Assembly: GCF_016741935.1 (NCBI RefSeq)
Contig: NZ_JAERRG010000035.1
Coordinates: 17,493 to 81,492 of the forward strand
Reading direction: 5' to 3'
Length of the DNA stretch: 64,000 bases
From: Streptomyces endocoffeicus
Lineage (GTDB): Bacteria > Actinomycetota > Actinomycetes > Streptomycetales > Streptomycetaceae
How positions within the stretch are numbered: the first letter of the stretch is position 1; each line of letters begins with the position of its first letter. A program made the position numbers and the translations under genes. This document shows positions 8,409 through 17,012 of the stretch, piece after piece. The notes under the pieces are model-generated. The model was given only the letters and a program-made list of their open reading frames with translations, did no database searches and had not been told where the DNA came from.

Positions 8409-9839
8409 ATGACCGAGACAGCCAAGACGAAGCCGACCTCTGGCCATAGGGCGCCAACGGGCGGTCTACGCCATGTGATCTTCATTGCCGCTGCGGCCGC
8501 GATGGGCGGCTTCCTGTTCGGATACGACAGCGCGGTCATCAACGGCGCTGTGGAGGCCCTCCGGGACCGCTTCACCATTGGCTCGGGGACTCTCGCGCAG
8601 GTGGTGGCATCTGCGCTCATCGGCGGTGTGATAGGCGCAACCCTCGCGGGGCGTCTCGCCGACCACATCGGCAGAGTCCTCACCATGCGGATCGCCGCCG
8701 TACTGTTCACCGCCAGCGCCGTCGGCTCCGCTCTGCCATTCGGGCTGTGGGACCTCGTGGCGTGGCGTGTAGTGGGCGGGATGGGGATCGGCATGGCTTC
8801 GGTGATCGGACCCGCCTACATCGCGGAGATCTCACCGCCGGCGCATCGCGGGAAACTCGCCTCCTTCCAGCAGGCCGGCATCGTCATCGGTATCGCTGTC
8901 TCCCAACTCGTCAACTGGGGCGTACTCAGCGCCGCGAATGGCGAACAGCGCGGTGAGATCGCCGGACACGAGGCATGGCAGTGGATGCTCGGCATCATGG
9001 CGGTCCCCTCAGCCCTCTACGGGATCCTCACCATCATGATCCCGGAGTCGCCGCACTATCTGATCTCCGTCGGCCGGCGCGACAACGCCAAGCAGGTGCT
9101 CCTCCGGGTCGAGGGGCCGACCGCCGATCCGGACGCCCGTATCGCCGAGATTGAGCAGAGCATGTCCAACGAGCGAAAGCCGGTCTTCAAGGACCTGCTC
9201 GGCGGACGCTTCGGTCTCCTCCCGATCGTCTGGATCGGTATCGGCCTCGCCGCCTTTCAGCAGCTCTGCGGCATCAACGTGATCATGTACTACGCGTCGT
9301 CACTGTGGCAGTCGGTGGGTATCGACCCGTCGAGTTCGTTCTTCTACTCGTTCACCACGTCGATCATCAACCTCATCGGAACTGCCATCGCGATGGCCGC
9401 TGTCGACCGGATCGGTCGCAAGCCCCTCGCGCTGATCGGCTCCGTCGGCATGGCGATCTCGCTCGCCATCGTCGCCTGGGCCTTCTCCTACAGGAGTAGC
9501 TCCGGAGGCAGCGTCACCATCCCTGACGCGCAGGGCACGACAGCACTGATCGCCGCGCACTCCTTCGTGCTGTTCTTCGCTCTCTCCTGGGGCGTGGTGA
9601 TGTGGGTGCTGCTCGGCGAGATGTTTCCCAACCGCATCAGGGCCGCGGCCGTGGGCTTGGCCGCGGCAGCGGTATGGGCCACCAACTGGCTCATCACCGT
9701 GACCTTCCCCAGCCTCGCGGACTGGAGCCTGTCGGGCGCTTACGTGATCTACGCCGTCTGCGCCGCGCTGTCCATCCCGTTCATCCTCAGATGGGTGAGG
9801 GAGACGAAGGGCAGGTCACTTGAGGCCATGAGCTCATAG
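8409..9839 (+). CDS. MFS sugar transporter (sugar porter family)
   Basis: A 476-residue inner-membrane symporter with twelve predicted membrane helices. Sugar porter signatures are GFLFGYDSAVINGA in helix 1, RLADHIGR in the first loop, RVVGGMGIGMAS, PESPHYLISVGR before the central loop, QQLCGINVIMYYA in helix 7, DRIGRKPL, and a C-terminal RETKGRSLE (usually PETKG). These occur in bacterial xylose, arabinose and galactose/H+ symporters of the XylE/AraE type. It lies between the GntR regulator and the GH120-type beta-xylosidase, in line with uptake of a pentose released outside the cell. The substrate is inferred from context. Confidence 0.9.
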   Translation: MTETAKTKPTSGHRAPTGGLRHVIFIAAAAAMGGFLFGYDSAVINGAVEALRDRFTIGSGTLAQVVASALIGGVIGATLAGRLADHIGRVLTMRIAAVLFTASAVGSALPFGLWDLVAWRVVGGMGIGMASVIGPAYIAEISPPAHRGKLASFQQAGIVIGIAVSQLVNWGVLSAANGEQRGEIAGHEAWQWMLGIMAVPSALYGILTIMIPESPHYLISVGRRDNAKQVLLRVEGPTADPDARIAEIEQSMSNERKPVFKDLLGGRFGLLPIVWIGIGLAAFQQLCGINVIMYYASSLWQSVGIDPSSSFFYSFTTSIINLIGTAIAMAAVDRIGRKPLALIGSVGMAISLAIVAWAFSYRSSSGGSVTIPDAQGTTALIAAHSFVLFFALSWGVVMWVLLGEMFPNRIRAAAVGLAAAAVWATNWLITVTFPSLADWSLSGAYVIYAVCAALSIPFILRWVRETKGRSLEAMSS

Positions 9840-9995
9840 ACGGGGCGAACAACTGGCGCACGCTCAGGGAAGTCCTTGGCTGGGCTGCTGCGACGTCGGC
9901 GAGACGGCGCCGGCCGCGTGATCGCGGGTCAGCGCAGCCGTTTACCCGGCAGTGGCTCCGCAACCATTGACAGTCGACACTGCACGGCTACATTT

Positions 9996-10008
9996 GTGGT
10001 CTGACCGG
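9996..10008 (+). promoter_or_regulatory. GntR-type operator before the beta-xylosidase gene
   Basis: GTGGTCTGACCGG lies about 100 bp before the ATG at 10107. Together with the flank (TAAAACCGC) it matches the reverse of the 7676 site at 18 of 20 positions. Its place in the promoter region of the GH120-type gene suggests repression by the GntR protein until an inducer is present. Confidence 0.6.
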
Positions 10009-10106
10009 TAAAACCGCAGCTTCGGCTACATCGTTTGCCACGACGACAGCGGGTCAGCGCACAGGGAGTGCCGAGGCTGCATGAGTGGCACACAGGAGGG
10101 TTCAGC

Positions 10107-12083
10107 ATGAATGAGTTCCATCCGGACTCCGCCATACGCCGGGATGTCTCGCGCCGGGCGTTCCTCGCGGTCAGCGCCGGAACGGCAGCCGGGGTCGCGC
10201 CGGTCGCGACCTCAAGCGCAGCGGCGGCCACGGGAACCACCTACTACGTCTCCAAGGGCGGCAGTGACAAAGCGGCCGGAACGGGCAGCGCACCATTGCT
10301 GACGATCAACGCGGCGGCACAGAAGGCCCAACCCGGCGACGTCGTCCTGGTCCGTAGCGGGATCTACCGGGAGGAGGTCATCCTGCCGCGGGGCGGTACC
10401 AGCGACGACATGCGGATCACCTACGCGGCCGACGCCGGGGCTTCGGTGACGGTGACGGGCTCCGATGTCTTCAAGAGCTGGACCCGGGTCTCCGGCGATG
10501 TCTACCAGCTAAAGATCAAGAATTCGCACTTCAACGGGTTCAACCCCTACGCCTGGCAGGTGCATGGCGACTGGTTCGACGGCAACGGGCGAATCCATCG
10601 CGTGGGAATGGTGTACCTCGACGGTGCCTGGCTGCCGGAAGCAACGAGCCTGGATGCGGTGAGCTCGAACCCGAACGCATCCTGGTGGTCGGACGTGGAC
10701 GGTCTCGTGGAAGGGACGGCGCCGAAGTACAAGCCGAGCTACGACGAGAGCGGCTACACGACGCTCACCGCGAAGTTCCCCGGGGTTGACCCCAACAAAG
10801 GAACAGTCGAGGTCGGCATCCGAGGTACGGCGTTCAAGCCGGCCAAGACCAACCTCAACCACATCACCATCCGCGGCTTCACCCTCCGGAATGCCGCGAC
10901 GAATTGGTGCGCACCGACCATGGGACAGTGGGGACTGGTGAGCGCCTACTGGTGCAAGGGATGGGTCATCGAGGACAACGAGATCGCCTACTCCAGATGC
11001 TGTGGCATCGCCCTCGGAAAGTACTCGGACGAATACGACGGCCTGCGCGGCACGACGGAGGGCTACTATTTGACGATCTCCGACGCGCAGGAGTCGGGCG
11101 GTTGGTCGTTCGCGAACATCGGCGGCCACGTCGTCCGGAACAACACGATCCACCACTGCGGCCAGACCGGCATCGTGGGCTCTCTCGGCGGGATCGGCAG
11201 CAGGATCACCGGGAACGAGATCTACCACTCCAACAGCCAAGGGATCTGGGGTGGGGCGGAAATGGCCGGCATCAAGCTTCATGGGGCCATCGATGTCGTC
11301 ATGGCCGAGAATCACATCTACGACACCGGAGGCTATGCCGGAATCTGGTTGGATTGGATGGCGCAAGGAACCCAGGTCGTGCGGAACCTGTTCCACCACA
11401 ACGCCGACAGCGACATCTTTGCCGAGGTGGATCACGGTCCGCTGCTCATCGCGAACAACGTCATGTTGTCGGCCGGGGGGTTCAACTGCCTGTCGGACGG
11501 GGTGGCCGGGGCGCACAACCTCCTAACCGGGGTCGTGTTCGCGAAGACGGACGAGCGACAGACCCCTTACATGGAGCCGCACTCAACGACGACAGTCGCC
11601 AACGCGGACATCCCGCTCGGCGGTCAGCAGTGGATTAACAACATCCTCGGCGCCTCGACCGATCTCTCGGTCTGGGATTCCGCAAGTGCGTCCTGTCCAA
11701 TCACGATGAAGGCAAACGTCTACACCAAGGGTGCAACGCCGTCGGAAAAGGAACAGGGCGGAGTGGACGCTGCCTCGGTGGCGTACATGCCTGCACTCAC
11801 GAAGAAGTCGGACGGTTGGTATCTCGCAGTGCCGCGCGTCGCGTCGTGGCGGTCGACGCAAGCACTCGTGAGCACCGCAACACTTGCGAAAGCGCCGACT
11901 CCCGACCAGACGTTCACGAACCCTGACGGATCGCATATGTCAGTATCGAGCGACTTCTTCGGGGTCCAACGTGCCAACAGTGTGCCGTTTCCCGGCCCGT
12001 TCGAGAGCGCCGGGGGTACGGAGGCGTTCAAGGTATGGCCGCGAGTCGTGCCGAGCACCGACGCCTGGGGGCGGCCCTCGTAG
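10107..12083 (+). CDS. Secreted right-handed beta-helix glycosidase, GH120 beta-xylosidase-like
   Basis: A 658-residue protein starting at ATG 10107 behind AGGAGG (10094-10099). The N-terminus carries a twin-arginine signal (SRRAFLAVSAGTAAG) and a likely cleavage after SSAAAA. The mature part is a right-handed parallel beta-helix (YYVSKGGSDKAAGTGSAPLL; VRNNTIHHCGQTGIVGSLGG; AGIKLHGAIDVVMAENHIYD). From memory, these blocks match the GH120 beta-xylosidase XylC of Thermoanaerobacterium closely, including its unusual FNPY...GDW stretch. By that comparison the nucleophile would be D416 in WLDWMAQGT and the acid/base E440 in FAEVDHGP. It would release xylose from xylo-oligosaccharides outside the cell. 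The GntR-type palindrome upstream places it in the pentose module. An alternative label is simply beta-helix protein of unknown specificity. Confidence 0.8.
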   Translation: MNEFHPDSAIRRDVSRRAFLAVSAGTAAGVAPVATSSAAAATGTTYYVSKGGSDKAAGTGSAPLLTINAAAQKAQPGDVVLVRSGIYREEVILPRGGTSDDMRITYAADAGASVTVTGSDVFKSWTRVSGDVYQLKIKNSHFNGFNPYAWQVHGDWFDGNGRIHRVGMVYLDGAWLPEATSLDAVSSNPNASWWSDVDGLVEGTAPKYKPSYDESGYTTLTAKFPGVDPNKGTVEVGIRGTAFKPAKTNLNHITIRGFTLRNAATNWCAPTMGQWGLVSAYWCKGWVIEDNEIAYSRCCGIALGKYSDEYDGLRGTTEGYYLTISDAQESGGWSFANIGGHVVRNNTIHHCGQTGIVGSLGGIGSRITGNEIYHSNSQGIWGGAEMAGIKLHGAIDVVMAENHIYDTGGYAGIWLDWMAQGTQVVRNLFHHNADSDIFAEVDHGPLLIANNVMLSAGGFNCLSDGVAGAHNLLTGVVFAKTDERQTPYMEPHSTTTVANADIPLGGQQWINNILGASTDLSVWDSASASCPITMKANVYTKGATPSEKEQGGVDAASVAYMPALTKKSDGWYLAVPRVASWRSTQALVSTATLAKAPTPDQTFTNPDGSHMSVSSDFFGVQRANSVPFPGPFESAGGTEAFKVWPRVVPSTDAWGRPS

Positions 12084-12283
12084 CCGGATCCGAGCGGCCT
12101 GGCGCTGCGACGGACGCCAACGGCAAAATCACCTGTAACGACAACTTGCCGCTGTGGGCGTGCTGATCGAATGGCCCGCCGCCGACGAGCCCGTCGGCCA
12201 CTTGGCTCAGCAACCTGCCCGCCGATACCCCGGCGCCTCAGCCTGTGCGCTGCTCCTCGGACAAGGGGGTATCCGCTGGTCGC

Positions 12284-12329
12284 CATGATCTGGCGCCCGC
12301 ACCGGGCACGGTGCGGGCGCCAGATCATG
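12284..12329. terminator. Strong bidirectional hairpin terminator
   Basis: A perfect 20-bp inverted repeat, 12284-12303 against 12310-12329 with a 6-base loop (GGGCAC), lies between the convergent beta-xylosidase and alcohol dehydrogenase genes. There is no T-tract, which is normal in Streptomyces. The left arm begins CATGATCTGGCGCC. It ends 3 bp before the stop codon of the leftward gene and would serve both transcripts. Confidence 0.8.
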
Positions 12330-12332
12330 CGG

Positions 12333-13385
12333 TCAACGGCAGTCGATGGCGATCTTCAGGACCTCGGGGTCAGGCTGTGACAGCAGGGGAAGCGCGACGG
12401 TCACCAGATCCTGCAGCGGGATCTGGTGGGTGACCATGTCTGCGGCGTCGAGTCGGCCATCGGCCAGCAGCCGCACAGCCTGGGCGACGTCGGCGTCCCA
12501 CAGATGGGCCGCGGAGCCGACGAGCCGGCGTTCGCCGAGGACGAGGGCCGGCAGTGGGACGGGCTGTGTCCCGGAGCCCAGTCCTACGGCCACCACCAGG
12601 CCGCCCGGCCGTACGAGGTCGAAGGACCGCGTCAACTGTCCGTCGGCGCCGCTGCATTCGAACACAACATCAAGCCCTGGCGCACCGAGGTCGGCTACGG
12701 CGGCATCGAGGTCGCCGGGTGAACAGGCGCGGACGGAGGAGTGGGCCTCCGCGAAGCGGCGCCGGTACTCCGACGGGTCGACCAGCCAGCAGCTTGCGGC
12801 GCCCGCGGCCAGCACGGCCTGTGCTGTGAGCTGGCCGATCGTCCCGCCGCCTACGACCAGGGTGACGGCGCCGATGATCTCGGGTACTTTGCGGACCGCG
12901 CGGACCGCCACGGCAGCCGGTTCGGCGAGGACGGCGGTCTCCATCGGCAGTCCGGGCGGCACCGATACGCAGGTCCGGGCTTTCGCGATCATCAACTGCG
13001 CCAGGCCGCCGTCGTCCTGCTGGCCCGGAACGCAAACGCTCGGACACAGGCCCTCTTCGTGCCGAAGACACCACCAGCACTGTCCGCAGCCATTCACCAC
13101 GTCCGGAACCACACGAGTCCCCACAGCGGGGCCGGTTCCGTCGCGGGCGGCGCGGACGACCTCGCCGACGACCTCGTGTCCGAGCGTCAACGGCGCCATC
13201 CGACCGCTGAGCGGGTGTGGCTCGTCAGTCGGGATGATGAGCGGTCCGGCACGGTACTCTTCCAGGTCGGTGCCGCAGATACCGCACCAGTGGACCTTGA
13301 CCAGTACTTCGTCATCACGGGGCACGCGCGGTACGACGTCCTCGACGCGGATGTCGTAACGGCCGTGCCATCGGGCGGCGAGCAT
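12333..13385 (-). CDS. Zinc-dependent medium-chain alcohol/polyol dehydrogenase
   Basis: A 350-residue MDR-superfamily dehydrogenase. The catalytic zinc site is in VHWCGICGTDLEEY and GHEVVGEV. The structural zinc cysteines are in CGQCWWCLRHEEGLCPS, and the NAD(P)-binding glycine motif is VVGGGTIGQ. Relatives include threonine/butanediol dehydrogenases and sugar or sugar-alcohol dehydrogenases. It ends 3 bp from the shared terminator with the beta-xylosidase. A GntR-type palindrome sits 164 bp upstream (13549-13561). In this setting it may oxidise an aldose or alditol in the pentose pathway, possibly the first step, but the SDR next door is an alternative for that role. Confidence 0.88.
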   Translation of the reverse strand: MLAARWHGRYDIRVEDVVPRVPRDDEVLVKVHWCGICGTDLEEYRAGPLIIPTDEPHPLSGRMAPLTLGHEVVGEVVRAARDGTGPAVGTRVVPDVVNGCGQCWWCLRHEEGLCPSVCVPGQQDDGGLAQLMIAKARTCVSVPPGLPMETAVLAEPAAVAVRAVRKVPEIIGAVTLVVGGGTIGQLTAQAVLAAGAASCWLVDPSEYRRRFAEAHSSVRACSPGDLDAAVADLGAPGLDVVFECSGADGQLTRSFDLVRPGGLVVAVGLGSGTQPVPLPALVLGERRLVGSAAHLWDADVAQAVRLLADGRLDAADMVTHQIPLQDLVTVALPLLSQPDPEVLKIAIDCR

Positions 13386-13548
13386 CGCTTGCAGCCTTTC
13401 GACGGGGATCGGCGATCGTGGGGCAGCGGTGGGGAGGACCGGCGGTGTCGTGCGTGCGGCGCAGGTGGACCTGGTTCGGTCTGGACACGGTGCGTGCGCG
13501 GTCCGAGAATGGATGATCGTGACGAATCGGGAGACTACACTTCTTCAA

Positions 13549-13561
13549 CTGGTAAGACCAG
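13549..13561. promoter_or_regulatory. GntR-type operator before the alcohol dehydrogenase gene
   Basis: CTGGTAAGACCAG is a near-perfect 13-bp palindrome with arms CTGGT/ACCAG. It lies between the 3' end of the SDR gene and the start of the alcohol dehydrogenase gene, so it probably controls the latter. It shares CTGGTAAGACC with the reverse of the site at 14488-14500. Confidence 0.65.
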
Positions 13562-13568
13562 ATGCGTT

Positions 13569-14363
13569 TCACTCGTCCATCGGGTATAGGCTCGCCCCGC
13601 CGTCGACCAGCAGCGTGGCGCCCGTCATATAAGCGGACAACGGCGAGGCCAGGAAGAGCACCGCGTCGGCCACCGACTCCGGGGTCTGGAGGCGGCCGAG
13701 GGGAATCGCGCGCTGCGCGCGGGACCGGTACGCGGGATCGGTGTCCCACTGGCGCCTGGCCATGCCGACGCCGACGATGCCCGGCGCCACCGCGTTGCTG
13801 CGGATGCCCCGCGGGGCGAGCTCGCGGGCGAAGGTGCGCATCAGCGACCGGACGGCGGCCTTGCTGGCCGAGTAGGGGCCGATGTCCGGCCAGGGCACGT
13901 CCTGCACCCAACTGGTGGTGAATACCAAGGTCCCTGGCGCTTCAACTGCGAGCCAGCGTCGCGCGGCCTCCGAGGCGAGGAGGAAGGAGCCGCGCAGGTT
14001 CACCCTCATCAACTCGTCGAAGGCTTCGATGGGGTAGCCGACGACGGGATGCGAACCGACGACCCCGGCATGCACGCAGACGATGTCCGGCAGACCGCCG
14101 AACGCCTCAGCCGCTCGGTCGCAGAGCGCCCGGACCTCGTCCTCCGAGGTGAGGTCACATGCCGCGTACATCCTCGGGTCGAAGCCTGCCGCGTTCACCG
14201 CCTCGACGGCCGCACTCGCGTCGGTCAGGTCGGTCAGCAGGACATGCGCGCCCGCTTCCCGGAACGCCGCGGCAATGACCTGTCCGATCCCGCCGAGCGC
14301 ACCGGCGACGACCGCACGACGTCCGGCCAGACCCCAAGGGCCCGAGTTCGAAGCCGCTTCCAT
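13569..14363 (-). CDS. Short-chain dehydrogenase/reductase (SDR), probable sugar dehydrogenase
   Basis: A 264-residue classical SDR. The start ATG at 14363 is chosen over an upstream in-frame codon because a GGAGGT ribosome-binding site lies just before it and the protein then begins close to the Rossmann fold. The nucleotide motif is GALGGIG (residues 21-27), the active-site serine lies in FTTSWVQD, and YSASK gives Y164 and K168. The C-terminus SPLSAYMTGATLLVDGG is typical of SDR oxidoreductases. It is divergent from the dehydratase/FAH/lactonase operon, and the operator at 14488-14500 lies in the shared promoter region. A role in oxidising an aldopentose to its lactone would complete the pathway. 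The exact substrate is inferred. Confidence 0.88.
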   Translation of the reverse strand: MEAASNSGPWGLAGRRAVVAGALGGIGQVIAAAFREAGAHVLLTDLTDASAAVEAVNAAGFDPRMYAACDLTSEDEVRALCDRAAEAFGGLPDIVCVHAGVVGSHPVVGYPIEAFDELMRVNLRGSFLLASEAARRWLAVEAPGTLVFTTSWVQDVPWPDIGPYSASKAAVRSLMRTFARELAPRGIRSNAVAPGIVGVGMARRQWDTDPAYRSRAQRAIPLGRLQTPESVADAVLFLASPLSAYMTGATLLVDGGASLYPMDE

Positions 14364-14487
14364 GCCAACCTCCGCATCACTGTGGACCAGGTGGGCACCG
14401 AGCGCCGCGACACCTGGCGCCGGGTGAGGGACTCCGCGGCTGGTGCTTGACGCCGCCGCAGGGTTCCGAGTATACATTGCGGCATGA

Positions 14488-14500
14488 CCGGTCTTACCAG
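14488..14500. promoter_or_regulatory. GntR-type operator in the SDR/dehydratase divergent region
   Basis: CCGGTCTTACCAG (reverse CTGGTAAGACCGG) differs from the 13549 site at one position. It lies 125 bp upstream of the SDR start and about 400 bp before the rightward dehydratase operon, so it could control either or both. Confidence 0.6.
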
Positions 14501-14904
14501 TTCTGGTCCCAATCTACCTCCGGGTGCGGATATCGCTGCCGTGCCGGAGGCGCGGATCCTCTCCGGGACTGGGGCCCTCGGCACGCTCCTGTCGGCGCGT
14601 GCCCAGGCGTTGGAATGTCACGTGAGCCGTCGTCAGCCGCGAGGCAGCTTCCCCCGCGCCCCCCGCAGGGGCATCGCAAATCTCCCCGGGGAGCGCGACG
14701 GAACGGCCGCCGTACGCGCCGCGAGACCAGCGCCTGCCTTGACGGGCTCAGCATCCGCATACCCGGACTGCCGGGGCATGGCGCGCCGACGCTGCGGATC
14801 ACCACCGACCAGCGTACGGAACGCGCCGCCTGGCCGGACATCCTTCGTTCTCGGACGATCCATCAACGCCCTGTCGGCGAAGCAACGAAAGGCGTGTGAG
14901 GTAC

Positions 14905-16107
14905 ATGCGCATCGTAGCGTTGGAAACTCTGCGACCTCAGTTCCAGAACAATTTGTGCGTCGTCGTGCTGCACACCGATGACGGCCAGACCGGTCTCGGC
15001 GACTCCTTCTTGCAGTCGGCCGCGGTCGAGGCCTATCTGCACGACCATGTCGCGCCGCTGCTCCTCGGCCGAGAGGATCCGGCCCCCGAGGCAGTGGCGG
15101 CGCTGCTCGCCCCGTACGTCGGATTCCAGGGCGGCGGCGTCGAGGTACGTGGGAACGGCGCGGTCGACATGGCGCTCTGGGACCTGTTGGGCAAGCGGAC
15201 CGGCAAATCCGTCGCCCAACTGCTGGGCGGCCCGGTCCGCGACACCATAGACGTCTACAACACCTGTGCCGGACCGGACTACATCCAGCGAACGTCGCGG
15301 CAGACCTCCGCCAACTGGGGGGACTCCGCAGCCGGCACATACGAGGACCTGCACGCCTTCCTCAGCAGACCCGCTGCCCTGGCCAAGGAGCTCTATGAAG
15401 AGGGGCTGCGCGGCATGAAGATCTGGCCCTTCGACCGGGCCGCTGAGGCCTCGGCGGGCACCCGGATCCGCCCGAGGGAACTGCACGAAGCCCTGGCCAT
15501 CGTGAGCGAGATCCGTGACGCCGTGGGCCTGGATATGGACCTGATGATTGAGCTGCACGGCCTGTGGTCGCGCCGGGCCGCGGTTGAGATCTGCCGTGCG
15601 CTCGAACCGTTCCAGCCCTTCTGGGTCGAGGACCCGATCCGGCCGGACGCGATCGACTCGATCGGCGCTCTGTGCGAGGAAGTCGGGGTACCCATCGCGC
15701 TCGGTGAGACGGCGCTGGGCCGACGCGGTTTCCTGCCCTTGCTGCAGCAGGGCCGGATCTCCTACGCGACACTGGACGTGCAGTGGACCGGCGGGATCAC
15801 CGAGGCGCGCAAGGTGGCCGGCGTCGCGGACGCGTTCGCGATACCCATCGCCCCACACGACTGCACCGGCCCGATCACCCTCGCCGCGTGCTTCCACCTG
15901 GCGATGTCGCAGCCCAACACCCTCTTCCAGGAGACCGTTCGCGCGTACCTGCGGACGTGGTACCCGCGGGTAGTCACCGGACTGCCGCGGATCCGCGAGG
16001 GGAAGGCGGTCCTGTCCAACGAGCCGGGGCTCGGCTTGCAGCTCGAAACGGGGCTCCGTGAGGACGGGGCGACCCGGCGGCGGATCAATCGGCTCGAGGC
16101 CGCCTGA
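14905..16107 (+). CDS. Enolase-superfamily (mandelate racemase-type) sugar-acid dehydratase
   Basis: The 400-residue protein from ATG 14905 (a GTG at 14896 is an alternative) has the two-domain enolase architecture: an N-terminal capping domain up to about residue 125, then the TIM barrel. The metal ligands are spaced as expected: E216 (MIELHG), E242 (WVEDPI) and E268 (LGETAL). The putative bases are K172 in GMKIWPFD and H318 in APHDCTGP. This is the pattern of acid-sugar dehydratases such as archaeal arabinonate/xylonate dehydratases. With the downstream FAH-family gene it would convert a pentonate to its 2-keto-3-deoxy acid. It is the first gene of the operon continuing to 19120. The likely substrate, xylonate or arabinonate, is inferred from neighbours. 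Confidence 0.85.
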   Translation: MRIVALETLRPQFQNNLCVVVLHTDDGQTGLGDSFLQSAAVEAYLHDHVAPLLLGREDPAPEAVAALLAPYVGFQGGGVEVRGNGAVDMALWDLLGKRTGKSVAQLLGGPVRDTIDVYNTCAGPDYIQRTSRQTSANWGDSAAGTYEDLHAFLSRPAALAKELYEEGLRGMKIWPFDRAAEASAGTRIRPRELHEALAIVSEIRDAVGLDMDLMIELHGLWSRRAAVEICRALEPFQPFWVEDPIRPDAIDSIGALCEEVGVPIALGETALGRRGFLPLLQQGRISYATLDVQWTGGITEARKVAGVADAFAIPIAPHDCTGPITLAACFHLAMSQPNTLFQETVRAYLRTWYPRVVTGLPRIREGKAVLSNEPGLGLQLETGLREDGATRRRINRLEAA

Positions 16108-16136
16108 ACGTCGTATACGTGAGACAAGGAGTCACC

Positions 16137-17012
16137 ATGAAGCTTGTTCGTTGGCGTGCTTCGGACGGGACGACGAAGGTCGGCGTGCAGGAGGACGAAT
16201 ATCTCGCCGAACTCCCATTTGCCACAATGGCGGAGGTATTGCAACGCAAGGTCGTCGACATCCGGCGGGCCGCGGAGGAGGCCGTGTCCAGGGGGCGCCG
16301 AGTCGATCCTGCAGAGGCCGAGCTCCTCGCGCCGGTCGATGGCCGCACCGAGGTGTGGGGCGCCGGCGTCACCTACCAGCTCTCCCGCTCCGCTCGCGCC
16401 GAAGAGTCCGGCTTCGAGGAGGTCTACCACCACGTGTACGAGGCGGACCGACCGGAGCTGTTCTTCAAGTCCGCCGCCTGGCGGATGCTCACCGACGGCG
16501 ATCCCGGTGGCCTGCGCCCGGACTGCGACGACTCGGTGTGCGAACCGGAACTGGCACTCGTCCTCAACCGGCACGCGGAGATCGTGGGCGCGCTCGTCTG
16601 CAACGACCTGACCGCGCGCGGCATCGAGGCGGTGAACCCGATCTATCTGCCGCAGGCGAAGTTGTTCCCCGGCAGCTGCGTGCTGTCCACCGCGATCGTG
16701 CCGTGGTGGACCATCGACACACCTGAGGACCTGCTCATCACCGTGGCGGTGTACCGGGGCGCGGAACTCGTGTTCTCCGGCGAGGCAAGGACTTCCGCCA
16801 TGAGGCGCGGCTACGGCGAACTGGTCCAATGGCTGTTCCGGGGCGAGCAGTTCCCGGATGGCGTCGTGTTGAGCACCGGAACCGGCATCGTGCCTCCGCT
16901 CGGTGCGGGACTGCGCCCCGGGGACCGGGCCATCGTCACCATCGATCAGGTCGGGGTCCTGTCCAATGTCATGACCGATAACCGGGACATGTTCGAAGGG
17001 TTGCCCAAATGA
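16137..17012 (+). CDS. FAH-family 2-keto-3-deoxy-pentonate dehydratase
   Basis: The 291-residue protein starts at ATG 16137 behind AAGGAG. It belongs to the fumarylacetoacetate hydrolase fold, with metal ligands E136 and E138 in CEPELALVL and the conserved CNDLTARGIEA. The segment VWGAGVTYQLSRS, then VYEADRPELFFK and NPIYLPQAKLF, closely resembles the Sulfolobus 2-dehydro-3-deoxy-D-arabinonate dehydratase as I remember it. It is unlike hydrolytic FAH proteins. The product would be 2-oxoglutarate semialdehyde. Its stop overlaps the start of the aldehyde dehydrogenase gene (ATGA at 17009), indicating translational coupling of two consecutive pathway steps. Confidence 0.85.
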   Translation: MKLVRWRASDGTTKVGVQEDEYLAELPFATMAEVLQRKVVDIRRAAEEAVSRGRRVDPAEAELLAPVDGRTEVWGAGVTYQLSRSARAEESGFEEVYHHVYEADRPELFFKSAAWRMLTDGDPGGLRPDCDDSVCEPELALVLNRHAEIVGALVCNDLTARGIEAVNPIYLPQAKLFPGSCVLSTAIVPWWTIDTPEDLLITVAVYRGAELVFSGEARTSAMRRGYGELVQWLFRGEQFPDGVVLSTGTGIVPPLGAGLRPGDRAIVTIDQVGVLSNVMTDNRDMFEGLPK

